A stretch of DNA of 64,000 nucleotides, from assembly GCF_958405895.1 (NCBI RefSeq), contig NZ_CATZAR010000001.1; one strand, given 5' to 3'. Source of the DNA: Ralstonia thomasii (GTDB lineage Bacteria; Pseudomonadota; Gammaproteobacteria; Burkholderiales; Burkholderiaceae). The position numbers and the translations under genes were made by a program. The notes under the pieces were generated by a model, which did not search any database, was not told the origin of the DNA, and worked only from the letters and a program-made list of their open reading frames with translations. Shown here in pieces: positions 37,666-46,549 of the stretch (the stretch's first letter is position 1; each line of letters starts with the position of its first letter).

Positions 37666-38571
37666 ATGACGGATTCCGCCGACCTGCGCTTCCTGCTCGC
37701 CATCCGGGACAACGGCAGCCTGGTGGCGACGGCGCGGGCGCTGGACCTGACGCCATCGGCCGTGTCGCAGCGCCTGCAGCAGCTGGAGAAGAAGCTGGGC
37801 ACACGGCTGATCGACCGCACCGCGCGCAGCCTGCGCTTTACGCAAGAGGGCGCGCTGCTGTGCGAGCGTGGAGCAGAGCTGATCCGCCAGCTCGATGCAC
37901 TGTCGGAGGATTTGCACACGCGCCGGGGCGGCCTCGTGGGCACGCTCAAGGTGAATGCGCCGCTGGGGTTTGGGCGGCGCTACGTGGCGCCCATCATTGC
38001 GGATTTCCAGCAGCAGCATCCTGATGTCGACATCGAACTGGCGCTGTCCGATGCACCCCTTGTCGAGGCGGCGGACCGCTTTGATGTGGTGGTGCATATC
38101 GGCGCATTGCAGGTGTCGAATCTGGTCGGCCATGCGATTGCGCCGAACGCACGCTTTGTCTGCGCGTCGCCCGCGTTTGTGAAGCGCTTCGGCCTGCCGG
38201 AAACGCCCGATGACCTTGCCGCGCTGCCTTGCATCGTGCTGCGCGAGAACAAGGAAGATGTGTCGCTCTGGCACTTCAGCAAGGGCCGCACGAGCCGCAG
38301 CGTGCGCGTGCCCAGGGCGCTCATCTGCAACGACGGCGATGTCATCCGCCAGTGGGCATGCGAGGGGCGCGGCGTGATTCTGCGCTCGGAATGGGATGTC
38401 GCCGACGACCTGCGCGCAAGCCGACTCGTGCGATTGCTGCCCGGCTGGAAGGCGCCGGACGCCAACGTGATCGCGCTCACGCACAACCGCGCGGGGTTGC
38501 CGCAACGCACGCGTCACTTCATGCAGGCGCTGCAAAGCCGTTTCAAGCCGCAGCCGCCGTGGCGCGCGTGA
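37666..38571 (+). CDS. LysR-family transcriptional regulator
   Basis: The 301-residue protein has a winged helix-turn-helix (about 1-60: RFLLAIRDNGSLVATARALDLTPSAVSQRLQQLEKKLGTRLI) and an effector domain. It begins 3 bases after pip and is co-transcribed with it, an unusual same-strand arrangement for LysR genes, which are usually divergent from their target. Target unknown. Confidence 0.88.
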   Translation: MTDSADLRFLLAIRDNGSLVATARALDLTPSAVSQRLQQLEKKLGTRLIDRTARSLRFTQEGALLCERGAELIRQLDALSEDLHTRRGGLVGTLKVNAPLGFGRRYVAPIIADFQQQHPDVDIELALSDAPLVEAADRFDVVVHIGALQVSNLVGHAIAPNARFVCASPAFVKRFGLPETPDDLAALPCIVLRENKEDVSLWHFSKGRTSRSVRVPRALICNDGDVIRQWACEGRGVILRSEWDVADDLRASRLVRLLPGWKAPDANVIALTHNRAGLPQRTRHFMQALQSRFKPQPPWRA

Positions 38572-38674
38572 TGTAGTGATACTGAATCTTAGATTCAAGC
38601 CAGCTTCACCGAAAGCCGATGCGGGGTACCTACAATCGGCTGCACCGATCCCTACCGATTTGCAGGTGACCAGC

Positions 38675-39343
38675 GTGAACGTTTCCACCGCCTCCACCGT
38701 TTCTCCCGACACCGGCTATCCCAAGGCCATCCTGTTCGATCTCCTGACCGCGTTGCTCGATTCGTGGTCGCTCTGGAACCGCGCTGCCGGCTCCGCACAG
38801 GCAGGCCGCACGTGGCGCGCCGAGTATCTGCGGCTGACGTACGGCTGCGGCACGTACGTTCCTTATGAAGCGATGGTGCGGCAGGCCGCGCAGAACGTCG
38901 GCTTGCCGGCTTCCGCGCCCGAAGCGCTGGAAGCGAACTGGTTGCAGCTCGCACCGTGGAGTGGCGCTGCGCAAGCGCTGGCCCAGCTCCAGCCGCGCTG
39001 CAAGCTGGCCGTGGTCACCAACTGCTCGGAACGGCTGGGCCGGCAAGCCGCCGCGCTGTTGCCGATCACGTGGGATGTCGTCATCACGGCCGAGCAGGCG
39101 GGCGTGTACAAGCCCGACCCGAAGCCGTATCGCATGGCCCTCGAGCAACTTGGCGTAGACGCGGCCGACGCGGCATTTGTGGCGGGCTCCAGCTACGACA
39201 TGTTCGGCACGGCGACCGTCGGCCTGCGCACGTATTGGCACAACCGGATCGGCCTGACGCCCGTGGAGGGCGCCCAGTTGCCGGAGATCACCTCGCCCAC
39301 ACTGGACGACCTGCTGCCTTGGGCCCGCCGTTTTGCCGCATGA
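38675..39343 (+). CDS. HAD-superfamily hydrolase (2-haloacid-dehalogenase-like)
   Basis: I chose the GTG at 38675 (AGGTGA just upstream); earlier starts to 38576 add residues without domain features. The 222-residue product has motif I AILFDLLTALLD (nucleophile Asp), motif II VVTNCSERLG, motif III Lys in YKPDPKPYRMALE and motif IV AGSSYDMFG. In motif I the usual second Asp or Gly-Thr is replaced by Leu-Thr-Ala, as in haloacid dehalogenase relatives. The substrate is not known. It sits 10 bases before the D-threonine-aldolase-like gene and is probably in its operon. Confidence 0.75.
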   Translation: MNVSTASTVSPDTGYPKAILFDLLTALLDSWSLWNRAAGSAQAGRTWRAEYLRLTYGCGTYVPYEAMVRQAAQNVGLPASAPEALEANWLQLAPWSGAAQALAQLQPRCKLAVVTNCSERLGRQAAALLPITWDVVITAEQAGVYKPDPKPYRMALEQLGVDAADAAFVAGSSYDMFGTATVGLRTYWHNRIGLTPVEGAQLPEITSPTLDDLLPWARRFAA

Positions 39344-39353
39344 GGATGCAGCC

Positions 39354-40502
39354 ATGACCACCGACACACACGTGATTGACACCATCGACACGCCCGCAGC
39401 GTTGATCGACCTGCCGCGCATGCAGCACAACATCGCCCGCATGCAGCACCGCATGAACGCGCTGGGCGTGAAATTCCGCCCGCATGTGAAGACCACCAAG
39501 TGCCTCGACGTCGTGCGCGCACAGGTGGCGGCGGGCGCGCAGGGCATCACCGTATCGACGTTGAAGGAGGCCGAGGCCTTCTTTGCCGCCGGTATCAAGG
39601 ACATCCTGTACGCCGTGGGCATTGTCGCCACCAAGCTGCCGCGTGCGATGGCGCTGCGCAAGCGTGGCTGCGATCTCAAGCTCGTGGTTGACAACGCCGA
39701 GGCCGCCCATGCGGTCGTCGACTACGCCCGCACACACGGCGAGCGCTGCGAAGTGTGGATCGAAGTCGATACCGATGGGCACCGCTCCGGCATCACGCCC
39801 GAGCAGGACGCGCTGCTGGAAGTCGGCCGCATCCTGAAAGACGGCGGCATCGACGTGGGCGGCGTGATGACGCACGCCGGCTCCAGCTACGATCTGAACG
39901 ACCGCGCCGCGCTGGCTGCACTGGCCGAGCAGGAGCGCGCCGGTTGCGTGCGCGCGGCGCAGCGCTTGCGGGATGTTGGCGTGCCGTGTGCGGCGGTGAG
40001 CGTGGGCTCGACGCCCACCGCGTTGGCCACCGAACACCTCGAAGGTGTGACGGAGGTGCGTGCCGGCGTCTACGTATTCTTCGATCTCGTCATGCACAAC
40101 GTGGGCGTGTGCGCGATGGACGAGATCGCACTGAGCGTGCTGACCACCGTGATCGGCCATCAGCCCGACAAAGGCTGGGTGATTGTCGACGCCGGATGGA
40201 TGGCGATGAGCCGAGACCGCGGCACCGCCAAGCAGTCTCATGACTTTGGCTACGGGCAGCCGTGCACGCTCGACGGTACGCTGCTCGAAGGGCTCACGCT
40301 GATCGGCGCGAACCAGGAGCACGGCATTCTGGCGGCCAGCGATGGCTCGGCGCGTGAAGACCTCTTGGCACGCTTTCCTGTCGGCGCGAAGTTGCGTGTG
40401 CTGCCGAACCATGCGTGCGCCACGGGGGCGCAGTTCCCGGAGTACCAGGCGGTGTCGTCGCGGGGTGTGGTGCAGACGTGGGCGCGGTTCCACGGCTGGT
40501 GA
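39354..40502 (+). CDS. PLP-dependent D-threonine aldolase / D-serine dehydratase-like enzyme (DSD1 type)
   Basis: The 382-residue enzyme starts at ATG 39354 with GAGG upstream. It has the alanine-racemase-like N-terminal barrel with PLP Lys46 in RPHVKTTKCLDV (about 42-53), EVDTDGHRSGI (about 136-146) and SVGSTPTA, and a C-terminal beta domain with a His/Cys metal site (LPNHACATG). This family cleaves D-3-hydroxyamino acids or dehydrates D-serine. The preceding HAD-type gene may act in the same route. Confidence 0.82.
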   Translation: MTTDTHVIDTIDTPAALIDLPRMQHNIARMQHRMNALGVKFRPHVKTTKCLDVVRAQVAAGAQGITVSTLKEAEAFFAAGIKDILYAVGIVATKLPRAMALRKRGCDLKLVVDNAEAAHAVVDYARTHGERCEVWIEVDTDGHRSGITPEQDALLEVGRILKDGGIDVGGVMTHAGSSYDLNDRAALAALAEQERAGCVRAAQRLRDVGVPCAAVSVGSTPTALATEHLEGVTEVRAGVYVFFDLVMHNVGVCAMDEIALSVLTTVIGHQPDKGWVIVDAGWMAMSRDRGTAKQSHDFGYGQPCTLDGTLLEGLTLIGANQEHGILAASDGSAREDLLARFPVGAKLRVLPNHACATGAQFPEYQAVSSRGVVQTWARFHGW

Positions 40503-40794
40503 CCCGTCCGCACGGTGTGTCAATAACGCAAGCAGCGCCCATTACGGCGTCAGGTTGGCACGGCCAGGAAGGCTTGATGTATTCGGCGTTTGGTGACGAC
40601 ACCCCACGCAATCGTCGCTGCCGGGGGTGTTGTCGCGCTGTCGATGGCGGCGTTCTGAGCGGCGCTGCCGAATCGGAGCGGGGGCTGATCGCGCAAACCT
40701 GTCGATACATTGGCGGGAGCGGTGCCGTGGCTTTGCTGGCGATTCGCTGGTGCGGGGCGCAACCGCTTCGTCGCGCTGTATCCATCCGGACAAC
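40503..40794. other. Gene-free stretch after the aldolase-like gene
   Basis: About 290 bp with no frame of coding character, no repeat copy and no strong hairpin until the terminator at 40795. Confidence 0.5.
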
Positions 40795-40831
40795 AAAAAA
40801 CCCGCAAGGCTCATCGCCACGCGGGTTTTTT
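40795..40831. terminator. Terminator of the tRNA-Leu gene (usable in both directions)
   Basis: A6-CCCGC (40795-40805) pairs with GCGGG-T6 (40821-40831). It lies 30 bp downstream of the tRNA on the minus strand and also 290 bp after the aldolase-like gene on the plus strand. Confidence 0.8.
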
Positions 40832-40860
40832 GTCGCCCCTGAACTGCTTGGGACTGTGTC

Positions 40861-40945
<85 letters not shown>

Positions 40946-41118
40946 TAGGTGAGCGGCGCATTTTACCGACCGCCGAAAAATTTGCAAGCCCCTCTTTTCT
41001 GGTTGGCAGTTGCGCCCGCGTTACAGCCGTTACGCGTGTGGCGGTCTGCAGGACGGCAACCTCGCTGCTACGCTGCCGCGCAGTTCTCTGCATTCCCCCA
41101 ACATGAGGTTGATCGATA

Positions 41119-41943
41119 ATGAAACGCTGCCACGCCGCCATCGGCGCCCTGCTTGCCGCGCTTGCAACCTTTGCCCGCGCCGAGCACCCGATCTGCACGA
41201 TCGTGGCCGATGCCGCCACGGGCAAGGCCGTCTTGCACGAAGGCAAGTGCGACGAGCGCGTGACGCCCGCTTCCACGTTCAAGCTCGCGCTGGCCGTCAT
41301 GGGCTTCGACCACGGCTTCCTCAAAGACGAGCACACCCCGGTTGAGTACTTCAAGCGCGGAGACCCCGACTGGGGCGGCGACGCCTGGCACCAGCCCATC
41401 GACCCGGCGCTGTGGCTCAAGTATTCGGTGGTCTGGTATTCGCAGCGCATTACGCATGCGATGGGCGCGCAGACCTTCCAGGCGTACGTGCGCAAGCTCG
41501 GCTACGGCAACATGGATGTGAGCGGCGATCCAGGCAAGAACAACGGTATGGACCGCTCGTGGATCACCTCGTCACTGAAGATTTCGCCGGAGGAGCAGGT
41601 CGGCTTTATGCGCAGGATCGTCAACCGGCAGTTGTCGGTGTCTGCGCGCACCTACGAGATGGTCGACCGTACCGTGCAGACCTGGCAGGTGCCAGGCGGC
41701 TGGGCGGTGCAGGGCAAGACGGGCACTGCCGGCCCTGCGCCGGGCAACACGTCGCCCGATGGCACGTGGGACCAGGCGCACGCTTACGGCTGGTTTGTCG
41801 GCTGGGCCAGGAAGGGCGACAAGACGTACGTGTTTGCCAACCTGATCCAGGACGATAAGGTTGAGCCGACGTCGGGCGGCATCCGCTCGCGCGATGCGCT
41901 GCTTGCCCGCCTGCCGGAAGTGCTGGCCTTTGCCGGGCACTGA
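41119..41943 (+). CDS. blaOXA: Class D beta-lactamase, OXA-22-like
   Basis: The 274-residue protein has a signal peptide (1-21, cleavage after FARA). Class D motifs are intact: Ser52 in STFK, YSVV for the S-x-V motif, YGN in LGYGNMD, and KTG in QGKTGTAG. From memory the sequence closely follows OXA-22, the intrinsic chromosomal oxacillinase of Ralstonia pickettii. It hydrolyses beta-lactams in the periplasm. No regulator gene lies next to it. The neighbouring AT-rich patch and broken ArsR gene indicate a locus that has been rearranged. Confidence 0.93.
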   Translation: MKRCHAAIGALLAALATFARAEHPICTIVADAATGKAVLHEGKCDERVTPASTFKLALAVMGFDHGFLKDEHTPVEYFKRGDPDWGGDAWHQPIDPALWLKYSVVWYSQRITHAMGAQTFQAYVRKLGYGNMDVSGDPGKNNGMDRSWITSSLKISPEEQVGFMRRIVNRQLSVSARTYEMVDRTVQTWQVPGGWAVQGKTGTAGPAPGNTSPDGTWDQAHAYGWFVGWARKGDKTYVFANLIQDDKVEPTSGGIRSRDALLARLPEVLAFAGH

Positions 41944-41952
41944 TCGACGGCG

Positions 41953-42468
41953 TCATGCGTGACGGTGTTCGGCCTCGCTGCGCACCGTCGCCTCATCCAC
42001 GCCCAGGCGCTGATGCAACTACTGCCAGCCCTTGGGCGTGACCAGCACCGCGCGTGAATCGCGTGCGCGCAGCATCCAGCCGACATCGCACAGCCGACGC
42101 AGGAACTGCACCCCGAGCGGTCCCGCCACGTGATGCGTGCGCTCGATCCAGTCCAGGCATTGCCGCGCCAGCCCCCGCCGTGTCGGGCGAATGGCGCGCA
42201 CGTCGAGCCCCACATCGCCAAACCACGTGACGCCGGCGGGCGTGATCTCGTAGTGCTTGTCGGGCATCGACAGCAGATGGCCGCGTGATTGCAGCGCCTG
42301 CGTGACGGCCACGCCCACTTGCCCCGCAAGGTGGTCGTAGCAGCAGCGGCAGAAGCCGAGTTCGCGCGCCTTTGGGCTGGGTGTGGCGCGCCGCACGGCC
42401 GCTGCGGGGGTGATGGCCGTGAGGTGTTCCAGCGCCCCTGAGCGCTTTGCAATGTCCCCAGCGTTCAC
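41953..42468 (-). pseudogene. Broken ArsR-type regulator: N-terminal domain lost, TAG nonsense near the C-terminus
   Basis: The frame from 42468 to 42019 encodes 149 residues matching only the C-terminal half of ArsR-family regulators (PSPKARELGFCRCCYDHLAG, VAVTQALQSRG, CLDWIERTHHVAGPLG). The N-terminal winged helix that binds DNA is absent, replaced by terminator-bearing sequence. After TPKGWQ comes TAG (42019-42021), beyond which the frame continues for 21 codons in coding-like sequence to TGA at 41953. Both ends are thus damaged and it should not work as a repressor. Confidence 0.7.
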
Positions 42469-42507
42469 GACGGATTGCCGCAGACGAGGCCATCGGATGC
42501 ACCGCCC

Positions 42508-42540
42508 AAAAAAAACCCGGCGAGGGGATTGCCGGGCTAA
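42508..42540 (-). terminator. Orphan minus-strand terminator
   Basis: CCCGGC (42516-42521) pairs with GCCGGG (42531-42536), and an A-run at 42508-42515 gives a U-tract on the minus strand. No minus-strand gene lies directly upstream of it (42541-43400). It may belong to a lost gene or an unseen small RNA. Confidence 0.6.
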
Positions 42541-42880
42541 GTGGGATGTGAATGCGCACGATGGAACTACCTTACAAGTATTTTTTCAATCAGATTGAAA
42601 AAAAATTCAAAACACCACACTTTTTTGAGTGTTTGCTCTAAAGAAACGGGTGCTTGAATAGATCCGTGTCCGGGTTTTTCCTTATGACCACGCCATTTGC
42701 GGGTTGCGGGCAAACGATTTCCTTTAGATGGAATACATACAAAAATCGCGGCCTAGAGACTAAAGAAAGGCGGGAAAAAAGCGAATAAAAAATCATTGAT
42801 TGGTTTAATTCAATTTTGATAATTTAATCAAATCAATTCTGTCTTTAATTATTGATTCGATCGGATCGGTTGGCGTGAGG
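42541..42880. other. AT-rich gene-free patch
   Basis: This stretch is far richer in A and T than the rest of the window, especially 42560-42620 and 42760-42870. It includes TTTTTCAATC-A-GATTGAAAAA (about 42581-42602), a perfect inverted repeat with T and A tails that could act as a terminator both ways. No coding frame is supportable, and no transposase or terminal repeat is seen. Its composition suggests foreign or decayed DNA between the beta-lactamase and the symporter genes. Confidence 0.6.
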
Positions 42881-43030
42881 AGTCCCTCGGCACGCAGACC
42901 TTTGCACGAGCAGGCAATTGCATTTGCCGAATTTCGGGGCGCGTTTGCCCCCCCCGGAATTCGCAACGCGGCAGCGCTGCACCCGGCAGAAACCCTGGGC
43001 ACGCCAGGGCTTATGCTGCGTCACAACAAT

Positions 43031-43059
43031 CAACGGGGAGCCACTGCGGCTCCCCGTTG
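43031..43059. repeat. Strong 12-bp hairpin
   Basis: CAACGGGGAGCC (43031-43042) pairs perfectly with GGCTCCCCGTTG (43048-43059) around ACTGC. There is no T-run on either side. It could end a transcript, be part of a non-coding RNA, or be a remnant. The gap from 42881 to 43393 has no supportable gene. Confidence 0.6.
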
Positions 43060-43393
43060 TGCTTGGTGCCATGCGGCACCGTGGTGGCCAGCGAGTTTTG
43101 CTCACGCATTCGGCGGCTGTCTGTCATGACAGGAATTCGTGAAAACCCTAGGAAACCCGCGCCCACCTTAGCGATTGGTTATTTCACGCGAAAAGTCTAC
43201 GCTTACTACGTAGTACTACGTGTGGCTGCTGCGTACAGGTGCGGATGGTCTTCCAGAAGGCGCGCGATCACAGTGCGCCGGATAACAACAAAGGCGGAAA
43301 GCAATCCGTCAGACATCCGTCTGGTCACGCATCGGGCGTGGCACCTCACCTGTTCAAAACAACATCCGAAGTCCCCGAACCAGGAGACAACCC

Positions 43394-43573
43394 ATGAAGT
43401 TCTTGCTCGCACTGCCTTTCATCGGCCTGCTGTGGGTGCCGTTCTACAACCAGGAAACGCCCGCGCTCTTCGGCTTTCCGTTCTTCTACTGGTACCAGTT
43501 CCTCTGGGTGCCGATCACCTCGCTGCTGATCTGGATCGTCTTCAAGAACGGCCAGAGCAAAGGAGAAGAATGA
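43394..43573 (+). CDS. DUF3311 small membrane protein
   Basis: The 59-residue protein begins at ATG 43394 with AGGAGA upstream. It has two hydrophobic helices (about 1-20 and 36-52) separated by a short loop rich in aromatic residues (FGFPFFYWYQFLWVP). DUF3311 proteins almost always precede a solute:sodium symporter gene, as here. The stop overlaps the symporter start (ATGA), so synthesis is coupled; it is probably a small subunit or folding partner of the transporter. Confidence 0.88.
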   Translation: MKFLLALPFIGLLWVPFYNQETPALFGFPFFYWYQFLWVPITSLLIWIVFKNGQSKGEE

Positions 43574-45081
43574 TGGACGGACATATCAACTGGACTGCAC
43601 TGGCGGTCTTCATCTTTTTCTTCGCGCTGGTCACGGTGCTGGGTTTCATCGCCTCGCGCTGGCAGCGCGGCAACTCCGACAAGGGCGCCCACATTGAAGA
43701 GTGGGGCCTGGGCGGCCGCAACTTCGGCACCTGGATCACGTGGTTCCTGGTGGGCGGCGATTTCTATACCGCCTACACCGTCATCGCCGTGCCGGCACTC
43801 GTGTATGCCGTGGGCGCGTACGGCTTCTTCGCGCTGCCGTACACGATCCTGGTGTACCCGATCGTCTTCCTGATCATGCCCAAGCTGTGGAAGGTGGCGC
43901 ACGCCAACGGCCACGTCACGGCGGCCGATGCCGTGTACGGCCGCTACGGCTCGCGCTCGCTGGAGTTTGCGGTGGCGCTCACGGGCGTGGTGGCGACGAT
44001 GCCCTACATCGCCCTGCAGCTCATCGGCATGGAAGTCGTGATCAAGGCGCTGGGCTTGACGGGCGAGCTGCCGCTGGCGGCCGCCTTCGTCATCCTGGCG
44101 CTGTACACGTACTCCGCTGGCCTGCGGGCGCCTGCGCTCATCGCCTTCGTCAAAGACATCATGATCTACATCGTGGTGCTGGTGGCGGTGGTGCTGGTGC
44201 CGGCCAAGCTCGGTGGCTACGGTGCGGTGTTTGCGAGCGCGCACGATGCGTTTGCCATCAAGGGCGGTGCTACGGGTCTGACGCTCAAGCCTGCGCAGTT
44301 CCTGCCGTTCGCCACGCTGGCGATTGGCTCGGCGCTGGCGGCGTTCATGTATCCGCATACGCTCACGGGCATCTTTGCCGCGCGCAGTGCAGACACGATC
44401 CGCAAGAACGCCGTCTTCCTGCCGGCCTACACGGTGCTGCTGGGCCTGATTGCGCTGCTGGGCTTCATGGCCTACGCCGCGGGCATCAAGGTCACCAACA
44501 ACAACGACGTGGTGCCCGCGCTGTTCAACGCGCTGTTCCCGAGCTGGTTCACGGGCTTTGCGTTCTCGGCCATCGCCATTGGTGCGCTGGTGCCGGCGGC
44601 GGTCATGTCGATTGGTGCGGCCAACTTGTTCACCCGCAACTTCTGGAAGCCCTACGTGGCGCCGGACCTCTCGCACGCCGGTGAGGAAAAGGTTGCCAAG
44701 GTGATCTCGCTCATCGTCAAGGCGGGCGCGCTGGTGTTCATTCTGTTCCTGCCGACCAAGTTCGCGCTGGACCTGCAACTGCTGGGCGGCGTGTGGATCG
44801 TGCAGACGTTCCCGTCGGTGGTGTTCGGTCTGTTCAACATCTCGAACCGCTTCCGCGCACCGGCGCTGCTGGCCGGCTGGGCGGCGGGCATGATCGGTGG
44901 CAGCTGGCTGGCCTTCTCCGACGGCATCAAGCCCGTGCACACCTTTGTGATTGGCGGCGACAAGTACACCATCTACACCGGCCTGGCAGCACTGGCCTTC
45001 AACATCATTGTGGCGGTGGTGGTGCAGTTGCTGATGGGCAAGCGTGGGGAGGAAGCCGCTGCGCTGCGTCAGGCGGGCTGA
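43570..45081 (+). CDS. Solute:sodium symporter (MctP-like monocarboxylate uptake)
   Basis: The 503-residue protein starts at ATG 43570 (or 43573). It has about 13 membrane helices and SSS-family motifs: EEWGLGGRNFGTWITWFLVGGDFYTAYT near helix 2, NGHVTAADAVYGRYGSRSLE, and the Na+-site helix around SAIAIGALVPAAVMSIGAANLFTRNF. Close relatives that follow a DUF3311 gene include MctP, which takes up lactate, pyruvate and related acids; substrate assignment is by context. A terminator follows. Confidence 0.85.
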   Translation: MMDGHINWTALAVFIFFFALVTVLGFIASRWQRGNSDKGAHIEEWGLGGRNFGTWITWFLVGGDFYTAYTVIAVPALVYAVGAYGFFALPYTILVYPIVFLIMPKLWKVAHANGHVTAADAVYGRYGSRSLEFAVALTGVVATMPYIALQLIGMEVVIKALGLTGELPLAAAFVILALYTYSAGLRAPALIAFVKDIMIYIVVLVAVVLVPAKLGGYGAVFASAHDAFAIKGGATGLTLKPAQFLPFATLAIGSALAAFMYPHTLTGIFAARSADTIRKNAVFLPAYTVLLGLIALLGFMAYAAGIKVTNNNDVVPALFNALFPSWFTGFAFSAIAIGALVPAAVMSIGAANLFTRNFWKPYVAPDLSHAGEEKVAKVISLIVKAGALVFILFLPTKFALDLQLLGGVWIVQTFPSVVFGLFNISNRFRAPALLAGWAAGMIGGSWLAFSDGIKPVHTFVIGGDKYTIYTGLAALAFNIIVAVVVQLLMGKRGEEAAALRQAG

Positions 45082-45114
45082 TCGACGCTGCGATTCGCCC
45101 AAAGAAGAGAAAGG

Positions 45115-45144
45115 GCCGGTACCTCAGGGTGCCGGCTTTTTTTT
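45115..45144 (+). terminator. Terminator of the DUF3311-symporter operon
   Basis: GCCGGTACC (45115-45123) pairs with GGTGCCGGC (45128-45136, one G-T pair), followed by T's to 45144. Confidence 0.85.
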
Positions 45145-45162
45145 GCACGGCGACCGACAAGG

Positions 45163-46284
45163 TCAAGCAGCCACCGAAAAGGGAATCCGCACAGTGAAGG
45201 TCGTGCCGTGTTCCGACGATTGCACATCGATCGTCCCGCGATGCGCCTCCACAATGCAGCGGCAGATATACAGGCCAAGCCCGATGCCGGCGGCGCTCCC
45301 GCTGTGGTCCGGCCGTGTTGCGCGGGTCAGCGGATCGAACAGGGTTGGAAAAGCGGAGGGCGGTATGGGGTTGCCCTCGTTCGAAACGGCAATCGTCATC
45401 TGCCCGTCGCGCCCGGCGGCTTCGATGGCGACCCGCCCCGACCCGTAGCGCACCGCGTTGGCCAATAGATTGACCAGCAACTGGCCGATCTGGCTGCCGT
45501 CCCACTTGCCACGCAGTTCGCCCGCCAGGCGCAGGTCGATCTTCGCGTCGGGGTACGACGCGCACACTTCGTCGATGGCGTCGCTGCACAGTCGCCCCAT
45601 ATCCTGCGTGCTGAAACTCGTGGGCAGGAAATCGCCCAGGCGTGTGCGTGTGAAAACAAGAAGGTCGTCGATCATCTGCTGCACGCGCATCGCACCGCGC
45701 TGGATGAATGCGACCGCCCGAACGCTGCGCGAAGACAGGCCATCGTCGTGCAGCAGCGTTTCTGCGGACGCCAGGATCGCGCCGAGCGGCGAACGCAGGT
45801 CATGGGCAAGCACGCCGGCAAACAGGTCGCGCATGCGTTCGGTTTGCTGGGCATGCTGGCGCACCGATTCTGCAAGCATCTGGTCGATGGCCTCGTTGAA
45901 CCGGATCATCTCCTGCAACGCCAGGGCGTGAGCCTGCGGATCTTGCTGCCACCGGCGCAGCACGCTGGCGCGCAACGCGCGGTATTCCGCCACCAGATCG
46001 TTGATGTCGAACCCGTGCGAGAGGCGGTCGTCGGCGTGCTCGTGGGCGGCTTCATTGAAGCCCGATTCCGAAGGTGCGCGGTCGCCCCACGATTTGGCGT
46101 GCTGTTGTGCAGACGTCTGCCCCTCGCGCATATCGGCAGCAATTCGCCGGAGAAGGTCGCGCGCCGAGTTGCGCAGCTGTTGATCGGAGAGACGGGAGCG
46201 GCCGCCATCGAGCTTGCGCGCGTATTCCGTCCAGTCGTCGATGAGGCCCGGGAGGTTTGCCTCGATGAAGTCGGATAGGTTCAT
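45163..46284 (-). CDS. Soluble sensor histidine kinase with RsbRD-like N-terminal domain
   Basis: The start ATG 46284 has AAGGAA 4 bases upstream and begins MNLSDFIEANLPGLIDDW, so the longer open frame is rejected. The 373-residue protein has an all-helical N-terminal sensor region (1-150) resembling the RsbRD sensor domain, HisKA with VLAHDLRSPLG and His161, and an ATPase domain with LLVNLLANAVRYG and GIGLGLYICR. The G1 box is altered (NEGNPIPP), so ATP handling may differ. It is divergent from the hybrid kinase across 265 bp and may work with it. Confidence 0.82.
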   Translation of the reverse strand: MNLSDFIEANLPGLIDDWTEYARKLDGGRSRLSDQQLRNSARDLLRRIAADMREGQTSAQQHAKSWGDRAPSESGFNEAAHEHADDRLSHGFDINDLVAEYRALRASVLRRWQQDPQAHALALQEMIRFNEAIDQMLAESVRQHAQQTERMRDLFAGVLAHDLRSPLGAILASAETLLHDDGLSSRSVRAVAFIQRGAMRVQQMIDDLLVFTRTRLGDFLPTSFSTQDMGRLCSDAIDEVCASYPDAKIDLRLAGELRGKWDGSQIGQLLVNLLANAVRYGSGRVAIEAAGRDGQMTIAVSNEGNPIPPSAFPTLFDPLTRATRPDHSGSAAGIGLGLYICRCIVEAHRGTIDVQSSEHGTTFTVRIPFSVAA

Positions 46285-46549
46285 GGGTTTCCTTGATGGT
46301 GGCGAAAGCCATGGTCGGGAAGCCGTCTCGTGCGCCGCGCCGCTGTCATCCCGATTGTTGCGGGAACGGCCAATGCTGCGCTTGTGGCTACAAGGTATGC
46401 AAACTGCGTTCCTCTGGCCAGACAGACCGGTTCGATGGAGTGGCGTTTCAGTCGCCCATCGCGCCGGTTTCGGTAAAGATGCGGGCGCGGTCCACTCATT
46501 GCTATGCGCTCCCGACACGCCTGCGGTTGCGCGCTGATCTGCCAATTCA

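Noticed and set aside
42560..42880. Insertion sequence or integrated element in the AT-rich patch
   Set aside because: No transposase, terminal inverted repeats or target duplication could be found.
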